Source of the DNA: Oceanococcus sp051252075 | GTDB taxonomy: Bacteria > Pseudomonadota > Gammaproteobacteria > Nevskiales > Oceanococcaceae | Length of the DNA: 64,000 nt | Assembly: GCA_051252075.1 (NCBI GenBank) | Contig: JBPOFU010000005.1 | Coordinates: 1-64,000, forward strand | Direction of reading: 5' to 3' | Part shown: positions 34,919 through 43,606 of the stretch, in pieces | Layout of the letters: every line of letters starts with the position of its first letter | How positions within the stretch are numbered: position 1 is the stretch's first letter | The notes under the pieces: model-generated | What the model was told of the DNA's origin: nothing | Database searches by the model: none | What the model saw: only the letters and a program-made list of their open reading frames with translations | Program-made: the position numbers and the translations under genes

Positions 34919-36580
34919 ATGCTGAAACCCGTTGCCGGGCGTTGTTGGCCGTTGCTTGGGCTGTTGGCCCTATTGTTTCTGTCTGCGAGCGACTTGATCC
35001 GATATGACCGAGTGTCGGGCATGCAGGCGCAGTTGGCTGAACAACTGCAGCCGGCGTTGGCGAATTTACTCGCCCAGGGCCATAACCGAGGTTATCAAGC
35101 TCTATTAAAGCAACATCAGTCGGCGGGTAGTTTGCGCTTTGAGGTGTTTGACCGCGGGGGGCAATCTGTCGCGGTCTGGCCAGTGCCGTTTACCGCATCA
35201 GAATGGGGGATGTTTGCCCAGCCTCTACAAGAAGCTTATCGAGCGTGCTTGTCAGTGGTGGCAAAAGCAGAACGCATGCGCTTGATGCACGAAGGATACG
35301 TAGTCGGCGAAATGGAAGTGTATCAACCGCGAGGCTGGTTGTTATTAACTCGCCAAAGCGGCTTGCATTTGGCGACCTTGGTCCTTGCCCTAATGGCTCT
35401 ATGGAGCTTGCTGAGGATGGGGGCGACGCCTTTCTCAGCACCTGCACAAATACAGAGCCAGAGCGGCGGCGGGAGAAAGCCAAAAGTTGATGCGTTGTTT
35501 GAGACGCTAGGCAGTCCCTTAGAGCAGTTGGGCTTCGGCTTAATTCGAGTGAATTCCGAGGCCTGTGTGGCCAGCATGAATACTGCTGCTCAGTCATTAA
35601 CCGGTTGGCAAGCACAAGAGGCAAATGGTTTGCCACTGACCTCTGTCGTCAAAATAGAGGCCGACAGTAACTGGATTAATGGGGATTCAACGCCCACACT
35701 GGGGCGCTATTCGGAACAAGGCTTTAGCCGGCCATTTTCATTGCGTCAGCGTGATGAAAGTTTAATTCCTGTGGTGATAACCCAAATTCCATTACGTCGT
35801 GAGAAGGAGCCCGATGGGCTACTACTGATTTTGGCTGATGTGCGCGCGCAGAAATCGGAGCTTGATGAGTTACGCAGCGAAGCGAGTTTGGCAGCGAAAA
35901 CTTTGGATTACATGAGTGATGGCTTGGCTATCACCAATCGCTATGGGCGCATCACGCGCTGCAATAAGAAGATGCAGGAGCTCTTTTCTTATCCTGGGCA
36001 AACGCTAGAAGGGCTAACCGTTAGTAAGCTCATGCCGGTGCCATTTCTCAACGATGCCAATGTGAGCTTAAAGAGCTATTTGCCCCAGCGAAGGGCAGGC
36101 AGCCCCGCGGTGGTTGGATGGCGGCAAGATGCCAGCACGTTTGCGGTAGATCTAAGGGTGGAGGAATTGTTTGATGATGAACAAGCCTACTTACTGCTGA
36201 TTCGGGATCGTGCGGCTCGCCAGCAGGAAGAGAACTTGGCCCAGCGTTTTGCGGCTATTTTGGCCGCTACGCCCTGTGGTTTATTGATTTTGGAGCCGGA
36301 AAACGGCTATTGCAATGCGGTAAATCCACAAGCTGTCGTTGATTTGGGTTACGCCGAAGATCAATTACGACGTATGAGCTTGAGCCATTTGATTGAAGAT
36401 TTGGATGCACGATCCCTGCAGCAAAAAGTGACTTTGCTGAAATCAGGCAGTGAGGTTCATTGCGATATGGCCGTGCAGGTACAGCGTGCCGATGGAGAGT
36501 CGCGTCAGGCAAATTTACGTTTAGCGTGGTCTGGCGATGAAGAGCCGGCGGTATTGTTGGCCTTTCTCAGCCTAAGTTGA
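34919..36580 (+). CDS. Membrane-anchored protein with three PAS-like domains and no output domain
   Basis: A 553-residue protein with transmembrane segments at about 10-26 and 150-167 flanking a periplasmic domain of about 120 residues, then three PAS-like modules (about 195-315, 325-440 and 445-553). Landmarks are 'LTGWQAQEANGLPLTSVV', 'DYMSDGLAITNRYGRITRCNKKMQEL' and 'ATPCGLLILEPENGYCNAVNPQ'. No histidine-kinase, GGDEF, EAL, HTH or chemotaxis signalling domain follows. It lies 11 bases after the tadG-like gene, so it likely belongs to the operon. It may sense a signal for the Tad machine and pass it on by protein contact. Function unknown. Confidence 0.7.
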   Translation: MLKPVAGRCWPLLGLLALLFLSASDLIRYDRVSGMQAQLAEQLQPALANLLAQGHNRGYQALLKQHQSAGSLRFEVFDRGGQSVAVWPVPFTASEWGMFAQPLQEAYRACLSVVAKAERMRLMHEGYVVGEMEVYQPRGWLLLTRQSGLHLATLVLALMALWSLLRMGATPFSAPAQIQSQSGGGRKPKVDALFETLGSPLEQLGFGLIRVNSEACVASMNTAAQSLTGWQAQEANGLPLTSVVKIEADSNWINGDSTPTLGRYSEQGFSRPFSLRQRDESLIPVVITQIPLRREKEPDGLLLILADVRAQKSELDELRSEASLAAKTLDYMSDGLAITNRYGRITRCNKKMQELFSYPGQTLEGLTVSKLMPVPFLNDANVSLKSYLPQRRAGSPAVVGWRQDASTFAVDLRVEELFDDEQAYLLLIRDRAARQQEENLAQRFAAILAATPCGLLILEPENGYCNAVNPQAVVDLGYAEDQLRRMSLSHLIEDLDARSLQQKVTLLKSGSEVHCDMAVQVQRADGESRQANLRLAWSGDEEPAVLLAFLSLS

Positions 36581-36995
36581 TGGCCATAAGGTCGCAGACG
36601 CAATGGTGCAGCACTTCATCTTCAGCGTGATTGAAGAAAGCAGAAAAGCCACTACGACAATGATTGCCGATAACAACCAAGTCAATTTGATGGGCTTGGA
36701 TAGCGCTGTTCAATTCGGCGCTTAGATCGCCGCTGACTACGGCGGTTCTGTCCGCTGCAATGGAAAATTCCTGTGCAAGTTTGCTTACAAAACCACGCGC
36801 CTGCTTTTCTAGTTCTTCCCCCATGGCGATTGGGGCTGTGAGCATGGCATCTTCCGTGCCTGTCAATGGTACGTACTCGACCACGTGCAACAGCCTTAAT
36901 TCGGCCTGGAACTGTTTTGCCAGATTTTGTGCTCGCTCAACCAACTGGCGACTGGCTTCGTTAGTCGCCACTAGACAAAGAATTGAGTGATACAT
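36567..36995 (-). CDS. Universal stress protein (UspA family)
   Basis: A 142-residue UspA-fold protein from the ATG at 36995 (MYHSILCLVATNEAS). The ATP-binding motif G-x2-G-x9-G(S/T) is altered: 'VVIGNHCRSGFSAFF' has the first glycines but not the standard ending, so it may belong to the non-ATP-binding group. 'ELRLLHVVEYVP' is the usual second strand. The longer open frame to 37100 has an unconserved leader. It overlaps the end of the convergent PAS gene by 14 bases and is divergent from the AarF/UbiB gene, leaving 91 bases. Confidence 0.87.
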   Translation of the reverse strand: MYHSILCLVATNEASRQLVERAQNLAKQFQAELRLLHVVEYVPLTGTEDAMLTAPIAMGEELEKQARGFVSKLAQEFSIAADRTAVVSGDLSAELNSAIQAHQIDLVVIGNHCRSGFSAFFNHAEDEVLHHCVCDLMAINLG

Positions 36996-37086
36996 GCTGC
37001 AAACTCCCGCAATTTTAGGGCACTGGACTATAATACCGCGCCTCAGCCACTGCAGTTCAATGCCGTGGCATTTTTTGGAGCTGAAA

Positions 37087-38373
37087 ATGTTGCAACGCAA
37101 TAAACCAATTCAATTGATGCGCGATACGCTGACCAGCAGTATGCGCATTGGGCAGACAGCCGGTGTTGTCAGTCGGGTTGGTTTCAACTGGTTACGCGGT
37201 CAGCGTCCGCCTGCCCCGGTGTTGATGCGAGAGACTTTTGAGCAATTGGGTGCGACCTACATCAAGCTAGGTCAGTTCATTGCCAGTGCGCCGTCTTTGT
37301 TTCCGCGCGAGTATGTAAAAGCATTCCAAGGTTGCTTGGATGACGTGCCTAGTTTGCCGTATGCCTATGTAAAAAAGACTTTGGAGCAAGAGTTTGACCG
37401 GCCCTTAAGTGAGATTTTTTCTCATATTGAAGAAACACCTTTGGCATCCGCCTCCATTGCGCAGGTGCATGCGGCTACCCTGATAGGCGGCGAAGACGTT
37501 GTCATTAAGGTGCAAAAGCCGGGCGTGGAGAACGTCTTGGTCACGGATTTTAATGTTTTGTACGCTTCTGCACGCATCGTGGAAAAACTGGTGCCGGGTG
37601 TGCACCGGGCATCTATGGGCGACATCATCGGTGATGTACAAGCGACTATGCTGAAAGAGTGCGATTTCTTGGCTGAGGCCAATAACATCGAGATTTTCCG
37701 CAAATTTCTGCGGGAGTCGGGCAATGAATTTGCAGTTGCCCCCAAGGTGTATCACCACGCCACCACCCGACGTGTACTGACCATGGAGCGCCTCTACGGC
37801 GTGCCCTTTACCGATTTGGATTCTATAAAGAAGTACTCGCCACAACCGGAATTCACACTCATCAATGCGCTGAATACTTGGATGGATTCACTGGTGCGTT
37901 GCCAATTTTTCCACGCCGATGTGCACGCTGGCAATTTGATGGTGCTGGAAGATGGCCGTGTCGGCTTTATCGACTTTGGCATTGTGGGCCATATCCGCAA
38001 GGACACTTGGCAAGCCTTGATCGACTTTATGCAGGGCCGCGCCTCCGGTGATTACCGCATGATGGCGCAATGCATGTTGACCATCGGTGTGACCTCGGAA
38101 AAGGTCATTGTGGACGATTTGGCGCGTGATCTACGTGAACTGATCGAATCCATGCAGAACATGATCGAAGGTCCACTGGAAGTCGATTTGGATGTGGACG
38201 AGGCGGAGCGCTTTATGTTGTCGATTGTCGATCTGGGGCGCAAGCACGGCGTTAAATTCCCCAAAGAGTTTGCGTTGCTGCTTAAGCAACTGCTGTACTT
38301 TGATCGTTACATTCAGTTGCTTGCGCCGGGCTTATCGCCGTTTGATGATTCGCGGATTCAGCTTATTCACTGA
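37087..38373 (+). CDS. AarF/UbiB (ABC1/ADCK) family kinase-like protein
   Basis: A 428-residue protein-kinase-like family member from the ATG with TTGGAGCTG as ribosome-binding site. It has the family KxGQ motif ('YIKLGQFIAS'), the Ala-rich nucleotide loop ('LASASIAQVHAA') instead of a Gly-rich one, the lysine in 'VVIKVQKPG', the ExD-type motif 'LKECDFLAEANN', the catalytic 'FFHADVHAGNLMVL' and the 'IDFGIVG' metal site. Unlike E. coli UbiB, no C-terminal pair of transmembrane helices is visible, so it is likely a paralogue rather than the ubiquinone-operon protein. Substrate unknown, probably lipid or quinone homeostasis. Confidence 0.88.
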   Translation: MLQRNKPIQLMRDTLTSSMRIGQTAGVVSRVGFNWLRGQRPPAPVLMRETFEQLGATYIKLGQFIASAPSLFPREYVKAFQGCLDDVPSLPYAYVKKTLEQEFDRPLSEIFSHIEETPLASASIAQVHAATLIGGEDVVIKVQKPGVENVLVTDFNVLYASARIVEKLVPGVHRASMGDIIGDVQATMLKECDFLAEANNIEIFRKFLRESGNEFAVAPKVYHHATTRRVLTMERLYGVPFTDLDSIKKYSPQPEFTLINALNTWMDSLVRCQFFHADVHAGNLMVLEDGRVGFIDFGIVGHIRKDTWQALIDFMQGRASGDYRMMAQCMLTIGVTSEKVIVDDLARDLRELIESMQNMIEGPLEVDLDVDEAERFMLSIVDLGRKHGVKFPKEFALLLKQLLYFDRYIQLLAPGLSPFDDSRIQLIH

Positions 38374-39238
38374 GTGAGAAATTGAGTGTGGTGCTGCTTC
38401 CTGCAGTGATGGTAGCTGTGTCACTGGCGATAAAACTGATGCCATCATCTTGTAACGGATCATCCAGATCCGCGTTGCAACTCACCGCGACGGTGTAGTT
38501 TCCAGCAGGAAGAAAAGCGGCGATGTAGTCTGCATTGGCAGCATCGCGGCTGATCAACGCGGTGCTGATGGGCTCTGCGTTTTGTCCGTCGAGCTCATCG
38601 ATGGTGATGCTGTTGCCACTAAACACATAAACGACCTCGCCTAGGGAAGGGTCGTTGTCGTCGTCACAGCCTTGCTGCTCTAGTAGAGCAGTGGCGACAT
38701 CGCCGGACAGGGTTCCGCTGTCTTCGTTGTCAACCAAACGTAGTTGAGGAATCAGTTCTCGGTCACCGTCTGCGCTTGCATCTCGCAGTAAAGAACTGCG
38801 TAAATCAAAGTGCAGCGTTATGGTGCTATTTTCTTCATCTTTGATGCGAAAGCTATTGTCGGCTTGTGTGTCGCGGCCCGCACGCACGATGAGTGAGGTG
38901 TTTTCGCCGTCCTTGCTCAGGTAGGAGTCCAGCGTATCGCTCTCAGCCTCTAGTACCAACTCTATGCCGCTGTAATTACCCGCTGGGATTTTCTTATCAC
39001 TGAGTAAGCGTCGCGCGCTGCCACGATCTATGGTGAGTAGATTGATTTCAAAGTTGTCAGCCAAGTCGAAACTTTGAGTGTTGGCGTTTTCCCCCAGCAA
39101 GCGTACGGTTTTAATCTGCAGAATTGCACTATCTACGTCTTCCGGTGGCGTTGCACTGAGGTCGATATTGACGGCACCCTCACAGGCGAACAAGGCACTA
39201 CAAAGCAATAACGGAATACATTTCGAGCGAGCAGGCAT
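38363..39238 (-). CDS. DUF4382 family lipoprotein
   Basis: A 291-residue protein with a lipoprotein signal (lipobox ending at Cys19, 'ALFAC'). Residues 23-150 match the DUF4382 pattern: 'ATPPEDVDSAILQIKTVRLL', 'FEINLLTIDRGSARRLLSDKKIPAGNYSGI' (in part) and a later 'GNYTVAVSCNADLD'. These are beta-sandwich lipoproteins on the envelope with no known function. The 3' end overlaps the convergent UbiB-like gene by 11 bases. It starts nine bases after the murI stop on the same strand, so it may be cotranscribed with murI. Confidence 0.8.
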   Translation of the reverse strand: MPARSKCIPLLLCSALFACEGAVNIDLSATPPEDVDSAILQIKTVRLLGENANTQSFDLADNFEINLLTIDRGSARRLLSDKKIPAGNYSGIELVLEAESDTLDSYLSKDGENTSLIVRAGRDTQADNSFRIKDEENSTITLHFDLRSSLLRDASADGDRELIPQLRLVDNEDSGTLSGDVATALLEQQGCDDDNDPSLGEVVYVFSGNSITIDELDGQNAEPISTALISRDAANADYIAAFLPAGNYTVAVSCNADLDDPLQDDGISFIASDTATITAGSSTTLNFSLSE

Positions 39239-39246
39239 AACGACGA

Positions 39247-40059
39247 TTAATTTGCGATCAATGGAGTGAGTTTAGCCCCATTCCAAGTCCAGGTTTCAAC
39301 TGAGCTTGGCGTATGAAAGCGGGTCTGCAGAAACTCTTGGAATAACTGTGAATCGCCGGAAGTGGCGAAATGGTGCCCGCTTGCGCCGTTTTCTGACAGT
39401 TGGAGTTCTTGGAACAGGCGTAATACTTGCCGTGCGACGGCAGGGGCCGGATCTATTAATTCCACGTCGTTATTTAAGGCTTGGCGGATGAGCGGGGCAA
39501 TCAGTGGGTAATGGGTGCAGCCCAACACCACTGTATCCACTCCTGCGCGATTCATCTCGTACAAGTGCTCGTTCAGCATGGCCCGCAGTTGTGCATTATC
39601 GTCGCCTCGTTCGATGGCCTCGGCTAAACCAGGACATTCGCTGCTTACGATTTTCACTTCGCGGGCAAAGCGCTGTGCGGTATTGCGCAGCAAATCCCCT
39701 TGCAAGGTGCCTCGTGTCGCCATGAGGCCGACCACGCCTGAGAGTGTACTCAATGCCGCTGGCTTAACCGCAGGTTCCATGCCGACAAAGCGCAGTTGTG
39801 GAAAATTTTGGCGCAAGGTGCTTAGAGCCGCCGCAGAGGCCGTATTGCAGGCCACTACGATCAACTGTGCGCCTTGTTCCATTAAGCATTGGGTAATGGA
39901 GCAGGCCAATTGTTGAATTTCATGCTGGCTGCGGGGGCCATAAGGCAGGTGGGCTTGGTCTGCCAAATACAAGCACGGTATCGACGGCTGCAGTTGTTGG
40001 ATTGCAGACCAGACAGTTAAGCCACCCAAACCCGAATCAAAGATTCCGACCTTGCTCAT
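39247..40059 (-). CDS. murI: Glutamate racemase
   Basis: MurI makes D-glutamate for peptidoglycan. The 270-residue enzyme has 'GIFDSGLGGLTV' (catalytic-base Asp region), the first catalytic cysteine in 'VVACNTASAAA' and the second in 'VVLGCTHYPLI'. All expected residues are present and length is normal. It lies 45 bases after cysQ on the same strand. Confidence 0.96.
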   Translation of the reverse strand: MSKVGIFDSGLGGLTVWSAIQQLQPSIPCLYLADQAHLPYGPRSQHEIQQLACSITQCLMEQGAQLIVVACNTASAAALSTLRQNFPQLRFVGMEPAVKPAALSTLSGVVGLMATRGTLQGDLLRNTAQRFAREVKIVSSECPGLAEAIERGDDNAQLRAMLNEHLYEMNRAGVDTVVLGCTHYPLIAPLIRQALNNDVELIDPAPAVARQVLRLFQELQLSENGASGHHFATSGDSQLFQEFLQTRFHTPSSVETWTWNGAKLTPLIAN

Positions 40060-40104
40060 TTGTTGTCGATGCGGGGCATGTTCAGGCTGGATTGAGCTTG
40101 CTGA

Positions 40105-40902
40105 CTAGCTTTCGGCGAGCAGGGAAACCCAGTCATAACGCGTCGTGCTGACAGCCAAAAAGTGGGGGTTTAGCAACTCTTCCTTGCTGTTATAGCGCAG
40201 GGCTTTGCCGTCAGTTTTGATCACTGCGCCACCGGCCGCTTCCAAAACACACTGGCCAGCACCGGTATCCCATTCAGAGGTTAAACCCAGGCGAGGGTAA
40301 AAATCTGCAGAACCTTCGGCGATGAGACAGAATTTCAAAGAACTCCCGGCGGACACCGGTTCATGCGGTGGGATTTTACTGAGCAAGGCATCCACTTCAG
40401 GCGCGCGGTGGCTGCGGCTGACCAGCACTTTCCAGTCCTTCTCAGGCAGCTGGCGGCAGCGAATTTGCGTGACTTTTCCATCGGCATCGCGCTTGAATGC
40501 ACCCTCTTGGTTGCAGCCCCAATAGGCAGTGCCTAAAGCGGGCGCTAGAACCACACTGCGTACCGCGCGACCATTTTCAATTAAGGCGATATTGACGGTG
40601 AATTCGCCATTGCGCTTAATGAATTCCTTGGTGCCATCCAAGGGGTCTACCAACCAATAGCACTGCCAGCCTTGACGCTCGGAATAGCCTGGAATGCCGC
40701 CTTCTTCTGATAAAACCGGAATATCAGGGGTCAGGGAGGAGAGCCCTGCTGCGATCACTTTGTGCGCGGCCAGATCCGCCTGCGTCAGCGGAGAGCTGTC
40801 GGCTTTCTGTTCCACTTCGATCGCGCCGTCGTAGATTTTCATGATCGCGGCGCCGGCATGTTCGGCCAGTGTCAGCAAGCTTTCTATCTTTGGGTAGTCC
40901 AT
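40105..40902 (-). CDS. cysQ: 3'(2'),5'-bisphosphate nucleotidase CysQ
   Basis: CysQ removes the 3'-phosphate of PAP, a by-product of sulfate assimilation. The 265-residue enzyme has the inositol-monophosphatase fold, with Glu in 'VLSEEGGIP', the metal motif 'WLVDPLDGTKEFI' and the C-terminal 'SEWDTGAGQCVLEAAGG'. The position and sequence agree with CysQ rather than SuhB. Its divergent start faces the HAD nucleotidase gene, leaving 63 bases, as is seen for cysQ-yrfG neighbours in gammaproteobacteria. Confidence 0.94.
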   Translation of the reverse strand: MDYPKIESLLTLAEHAGAAIMKIYDGAIEVEQKADSSPLTQADLAAHKVIAAGLSSLTPDIPVLSEEGGIPGYSERQGWQCYWLVDPLDGTKEFIKRNGEFTVNIALIENGRAVRSVVLAPALGTAYWGCNQEGAFKRDADGKVTQIRCRQLPEKDWKVLVSRSHRAPEVDALLSKIPPHEPVSAGSSLKFCLIAEGSADFYPRLGLTSEWDTGAGQCVLEAAGGAVIKTDGKALRYNSKEELLNPHFLAVSTTRYDWVSLLAES

Positions 40903-40965
40903 ATTTTTTTCACAAAAAGCGCAGCAAAGCTGCAGTGCAAGGCGGCGAAAGCTAACATATTAGCC

Positions 40966-41631
40966 ATGACAATGATTGATTGGACACAGGTAGACACCGT
41001 CCTGCTGGATATGGACGGTACGGTGCTGGATCTGGCTTTTGATAACTACTTTTGGTTGCAGCACATGCCCGCCGCTTGGGGGCGTCCGCGTGGTTTGGAC
41101 AGTGAAGCAGCGCTGCAAGAACTGATGCCGCACTTTATAGAGTCGCGCGGTAGCTTGCGTTGGTATTGCTTAGAGCATTGGAGCGAAGTGCTGCAATTGG
41201 ATGTTGCGGCGCTCAAGCATGAAATCCGCGAGCGCATAGGCTTTTTGCCCGGGGCAGAAGCTTTTTTGCAGCGCGTAAAGACCAGTGGGCGGCGATTGCT
41301 GCTGGTCACCAATGCCCACCCGCAAGCTCTAGCCATTAAACAAGCGGAATGCCCTCTAGAGGACTATTTCGATGAACTGCGCAGCTCGCATGATTGGGGG
41401 CGTCCCAAGGAAGATGCGCAGTTTTGGCCGGAATTTGCGGCAGACTGCCGCGTTGATTTGCAGCGCAGTCTATTCGTAGACGATAGCGAAGCCGTTTTGC
41501 GCGGCGCGCTGGCCGGCGGTGTCGCCCAAGTGTGTGGGATTTTGGCGCCGGATAGCTCGACCCCCGCGCGGCAAGCTTTTGGCGATTGGCCGCATGTGCG
41601 TGGCCTGAGTGAGCTGATGCCCTCTGACTGA
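40966..41631 (+). CDS. yrfG: HAD-family GMP/IMP nucleotidase (YrfG-like)
   Basis: A 221-residue HAD hydrolase: the nucleophile motif 'VLLDMDGTVLDL' (Asp at about 17), motif II Thr/Asn in 'LLLVTNAHPQA', a Lys in 'WGRPKEDAQFW' and the motif IV 'SLFVDDSEAVL'. 'FDNYFWLQHMP' after motif I is typical of YrfG, which dephosphorylates GMP and IMP. The ATG at 40966 (or 40972) was chosen; the open frame further upstream overlaps cysQ on the other strand. Confidence 0.9.
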   Translation: MTMIDWTQVDTVLLDMDGTVLDLAFDNYFWLQHMPAAWGRPRGLDSEAALQELMPHFIESRGSLRWYCLEHWSEVLQLDVAALKHEIRERIGFLPGAEAFLQRVKTSGRRLLLVTNAHPQALAIKQAECPLEDYFDELRSSHDWGRPKEDAQFWPEFAADCRVDLQRSLFVDDSEAVLRGALAGGVAQVCGILAPDSSTPARQAFGDWPHVRGLSELMPSD

Positions 41632-41638
41632 TGACGCC

Positions 41639-42928
41639 TTAGCGTCTGCGACCGCCACCGCCGCGGTTTCCGCCACCACCGCCGCCTGGGCGGCGCCCGC
41701 CGCCACGAGGGTTAGGTGGACGTTTCTTGCGCGTGCTTGGGGGTAGATCCCAAGGTGTCAGCCATTCCTGGTCAGGGTGTTCGACGCTGAATTTTTGCCC
41801 TAAGTACTCTTCAATGTCGGGCAAAGAGTAGACATAGCGCTCGCAGCAGAAAGAAATGGCATCTCCATCGGCACCGGCGCGCGCAGTCCGACCAATGCGG
41901 TGTACATAATCTTCTGCATCTTGCGGTAGGTCGTAATTGATGACGTGACTGACCGCAGGAACATGCAAGCCGCGCGCAGCGACATCGGTGGCAACTAAAA
42001 TTGGTAGTTTGTTTTCGCGGAAGTCCTGCAACAGGCTTTCACGTTTGTTTTGTGGCACGTCGCCAGACAGGGCGCCAACCTTGTAGCCTGCGCGCTCCAA
42101 TTTGTCCGTTACTTCGTCGGCTTCGCGACGGGTATTGACGAACAGCATGGTGCGCTCAGGGTCGTGGGTCTTCAATATGTGTAGCAGCAACCAAATTTTG
42201 TCACGGCTTTCCACATGGAACAGCTGCTGGCGAACACGTTCGGCGGTGACGCTATCGGTTTCTGTGCGTATCCACTTTGGCTCGCCCAAATGCTCGTAAG
42301 CCAGTTCCATCACCTTGTGCGACAGGGTGGCGGAAAACAGCAGGTTTAAGCGTTTGTCGGGTGCTGGCATGCGATTAAACAGGTAGCGTATGTCTTTGAT
42401 GAAGCCAAGATCAAACATGCGATCAGCCTCATCCAGTACCGCCACCTCTAGCACTTTGAGGTCGTAATTGTGCTGTTTGTGGTAATCGATCAAGCGCCCG
42501 GGGGTGCCAATCAAGATATCAACACCGTCTATAACGGCTTGTTGCTGCGATTTGTAGGCGGTGCCTCCATAAACGACGCAAAAAGTTAAGCCGACTTTCT
42601 CACACAGCGGCTTGGCATCGGCGGCAATTTGCTGCGCCAATTCGCGAGTTGGTGCGACAATGAGCGCGCGCGGTTGATTGGCGCGACGGCCTTTCGGCGG
42701 CTCCTGATTGAGTAGGCGGTTGATGGTGGCGAGCAAAAAAGCGGCGGTCTTACCTGTGCCAGTTTGCGCCTGTCCAGCAACGTTTTTACCCGCTAAAGCC
42801 AGAGGAAGAGTTTCTGCTTGTATCGGTGTGCAATATTCCAGGCCCACATCTTGCACACCGGCTATTAAATTAGGGTGCAGATCGAGACTGTCCAGGCGGA
42901 CATCGGTCAGGTGGGTCGGTTTACTCAT
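41639..42928 (-). CDS. rhlB: DEAD-box RNA helicase RhlB
   Basis: RhlB unwinds RNA for the degradosome. The 429-residue protein has the Q motif 'YCTPIQAETLPLAL', Walker A 'AQTGTGKT', the DEAD box 'VLDEADRMFDLGF', 'LLFSATLSH' and 'DYVHRIGRTARAG'. The start at 42928 (MSKPTHLTDV) matches RhlB; the longer frame to 43057 has an unconserved leader. The tail is a basic Gly/Arg stretch ('GGGRRPGGGGGG' and following) that should bind RNA. The trxA-rho pair lies divergently upstream, the same neighbours as in E. coli. Confidence 0.94.
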   Translation of the reverse strand: MSKPTHLTDVRLDSLDLHPNLIAGVQDVGLEYCTPIQAETLPLALAGKNVAGQAQTGTGKTAAFLLATINRLLNQEPPKGRRANQPRALIVAPTRELAQQIAADAKPLCEKVGLTFCVVYGGTAYKSQQQAVIDGVDILIGTPGRLIDYHKQHNYDLKVLEVAVLDEADRMFDLGFIKDIRYLFNRMPAPDKRLNLLFSATLSHKVMELAYEHLGEPKWIRTETDSVTAERVRQQLFHVESRDKIWLLLHILKTHDPERTMLFVNTRREADEVTDKLERAGYKVGALSGDVPQNKRESLLQDFRENKLPILVATDVAARGLHVPAVSHVINYDLPQDAEDYVHRIGRTARAGADGDAISFCCERYVYSLPDIEEYLGQKFSVEHPDQEWLTPWDLPPSTRKKRPPNPRGGGRRPGGGGGGNRGGGGRRR

Positions 42929-43265
42929 AAATGGGTGCTTGCAATTATTAGAAGTTTGGGTCGACAATAGCGCAAACGCGAATCGCGTCGCATCAGCCGG
43001 TTCGGCATGACTGCGACTTACGCCATGGTCTGGCAACGAGCTCGAAGCCATTCGCAATCATAACAGGCAGAGTCATTGATCCCGGTTATTCGCAGATAGT
43101 TCTGCTTTGATTGAGTCCGATGCTCACCGCAATCCTAATCGTGTACCTCGTAATTTGCACTATGTCATGCGGGGTATTACATACCTTAGAGCCCGCTTTT
43201 TAACCCGAGTTTTGGCTTTAACAGTTTGAAAATATTGAATTTACTAAAAAATAAGGACAATCCAG
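42929..43265. other. 337-base intergenic region between divergent rhlB and trxA
   Basis: No convincing gene or RNA gene was found here. It must hold the promoters for rhlB (minus) and trxA-rho (plus). One sigma-70-like candidate for trxA is listed separately. Because Rho controls its own synthesis in many bacteria, the long trxA leader could carry Rho-responsive sequence, but nothing in it can be shown by eye. Confidence 0.6.
43155..43183 (+). promoter_or_regulatory. Candidate sigma-70 promoter of trxA-rho
   Basis: TTGCAC (43155-43160) and TACATA (43178-43183) are spaced by 17 bases, with one and two mismatches from the consensus boxes. It lies about 80 bases upstream of trxA in the divergent gap. 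Confidence 0.42.
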
Positions 43266-43592
43266 ATGAGTGACCAAATCCTTAAGCTTAGCGATGACAG
43301 CTTTGACGCTGATGTGCTGAAATCCGATATCCCCGTACTGGTGGATTTCTGGGCTGAATGGTGCGGTCCTTGCCGCATGATTGCGCCTATCCTGGAAGAG
43401 CTGGCCCCCGAATACGCGGGTAAAGCCAAGATCGGCAAGCTCAACATTGATGACAATCAACAAACTACCGCTAACTTTGGTGTGCGCGGAATCCCTACTT
43501 TGTTGATATTTAAAAACGGCGAAGTTGCCGGTACTCAAGTGGGTGCTGTGTCAAAAGCACAACTCGCTCAATTTATTGATTCTGCTCTTTAA
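43266..43592 (+). CDS. trxA: Thioredoxin 1
   Basis: A 108-residue thioredoxin with the redox active site WCGPC ('FWAEWCGPCRMIAPILEEL', near residues 31-36) and the cis-proline in 'RGIPTLLIFKNGE'. Length, sequence and place between rhlB and rho identify it as TrxA, the general cytoplasmic disulfide reductase. Start is an ATG with AAGGAC nearby. Only 14 bases separate it from rho. Confidence 0.97.
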   Translation: MSDQILKLSDDSFDADVLKSDIPVLVDFWAEWCGPCRMIAPILEELAPEYAGKAKIGKLNIDDNQQTTANFGVRGIPTLLIFKNGEVAGTQVGAVSKAQLAQFIDSAL

Positions 43593-43606
43593 TCCAACAG
43601 GTTTTC

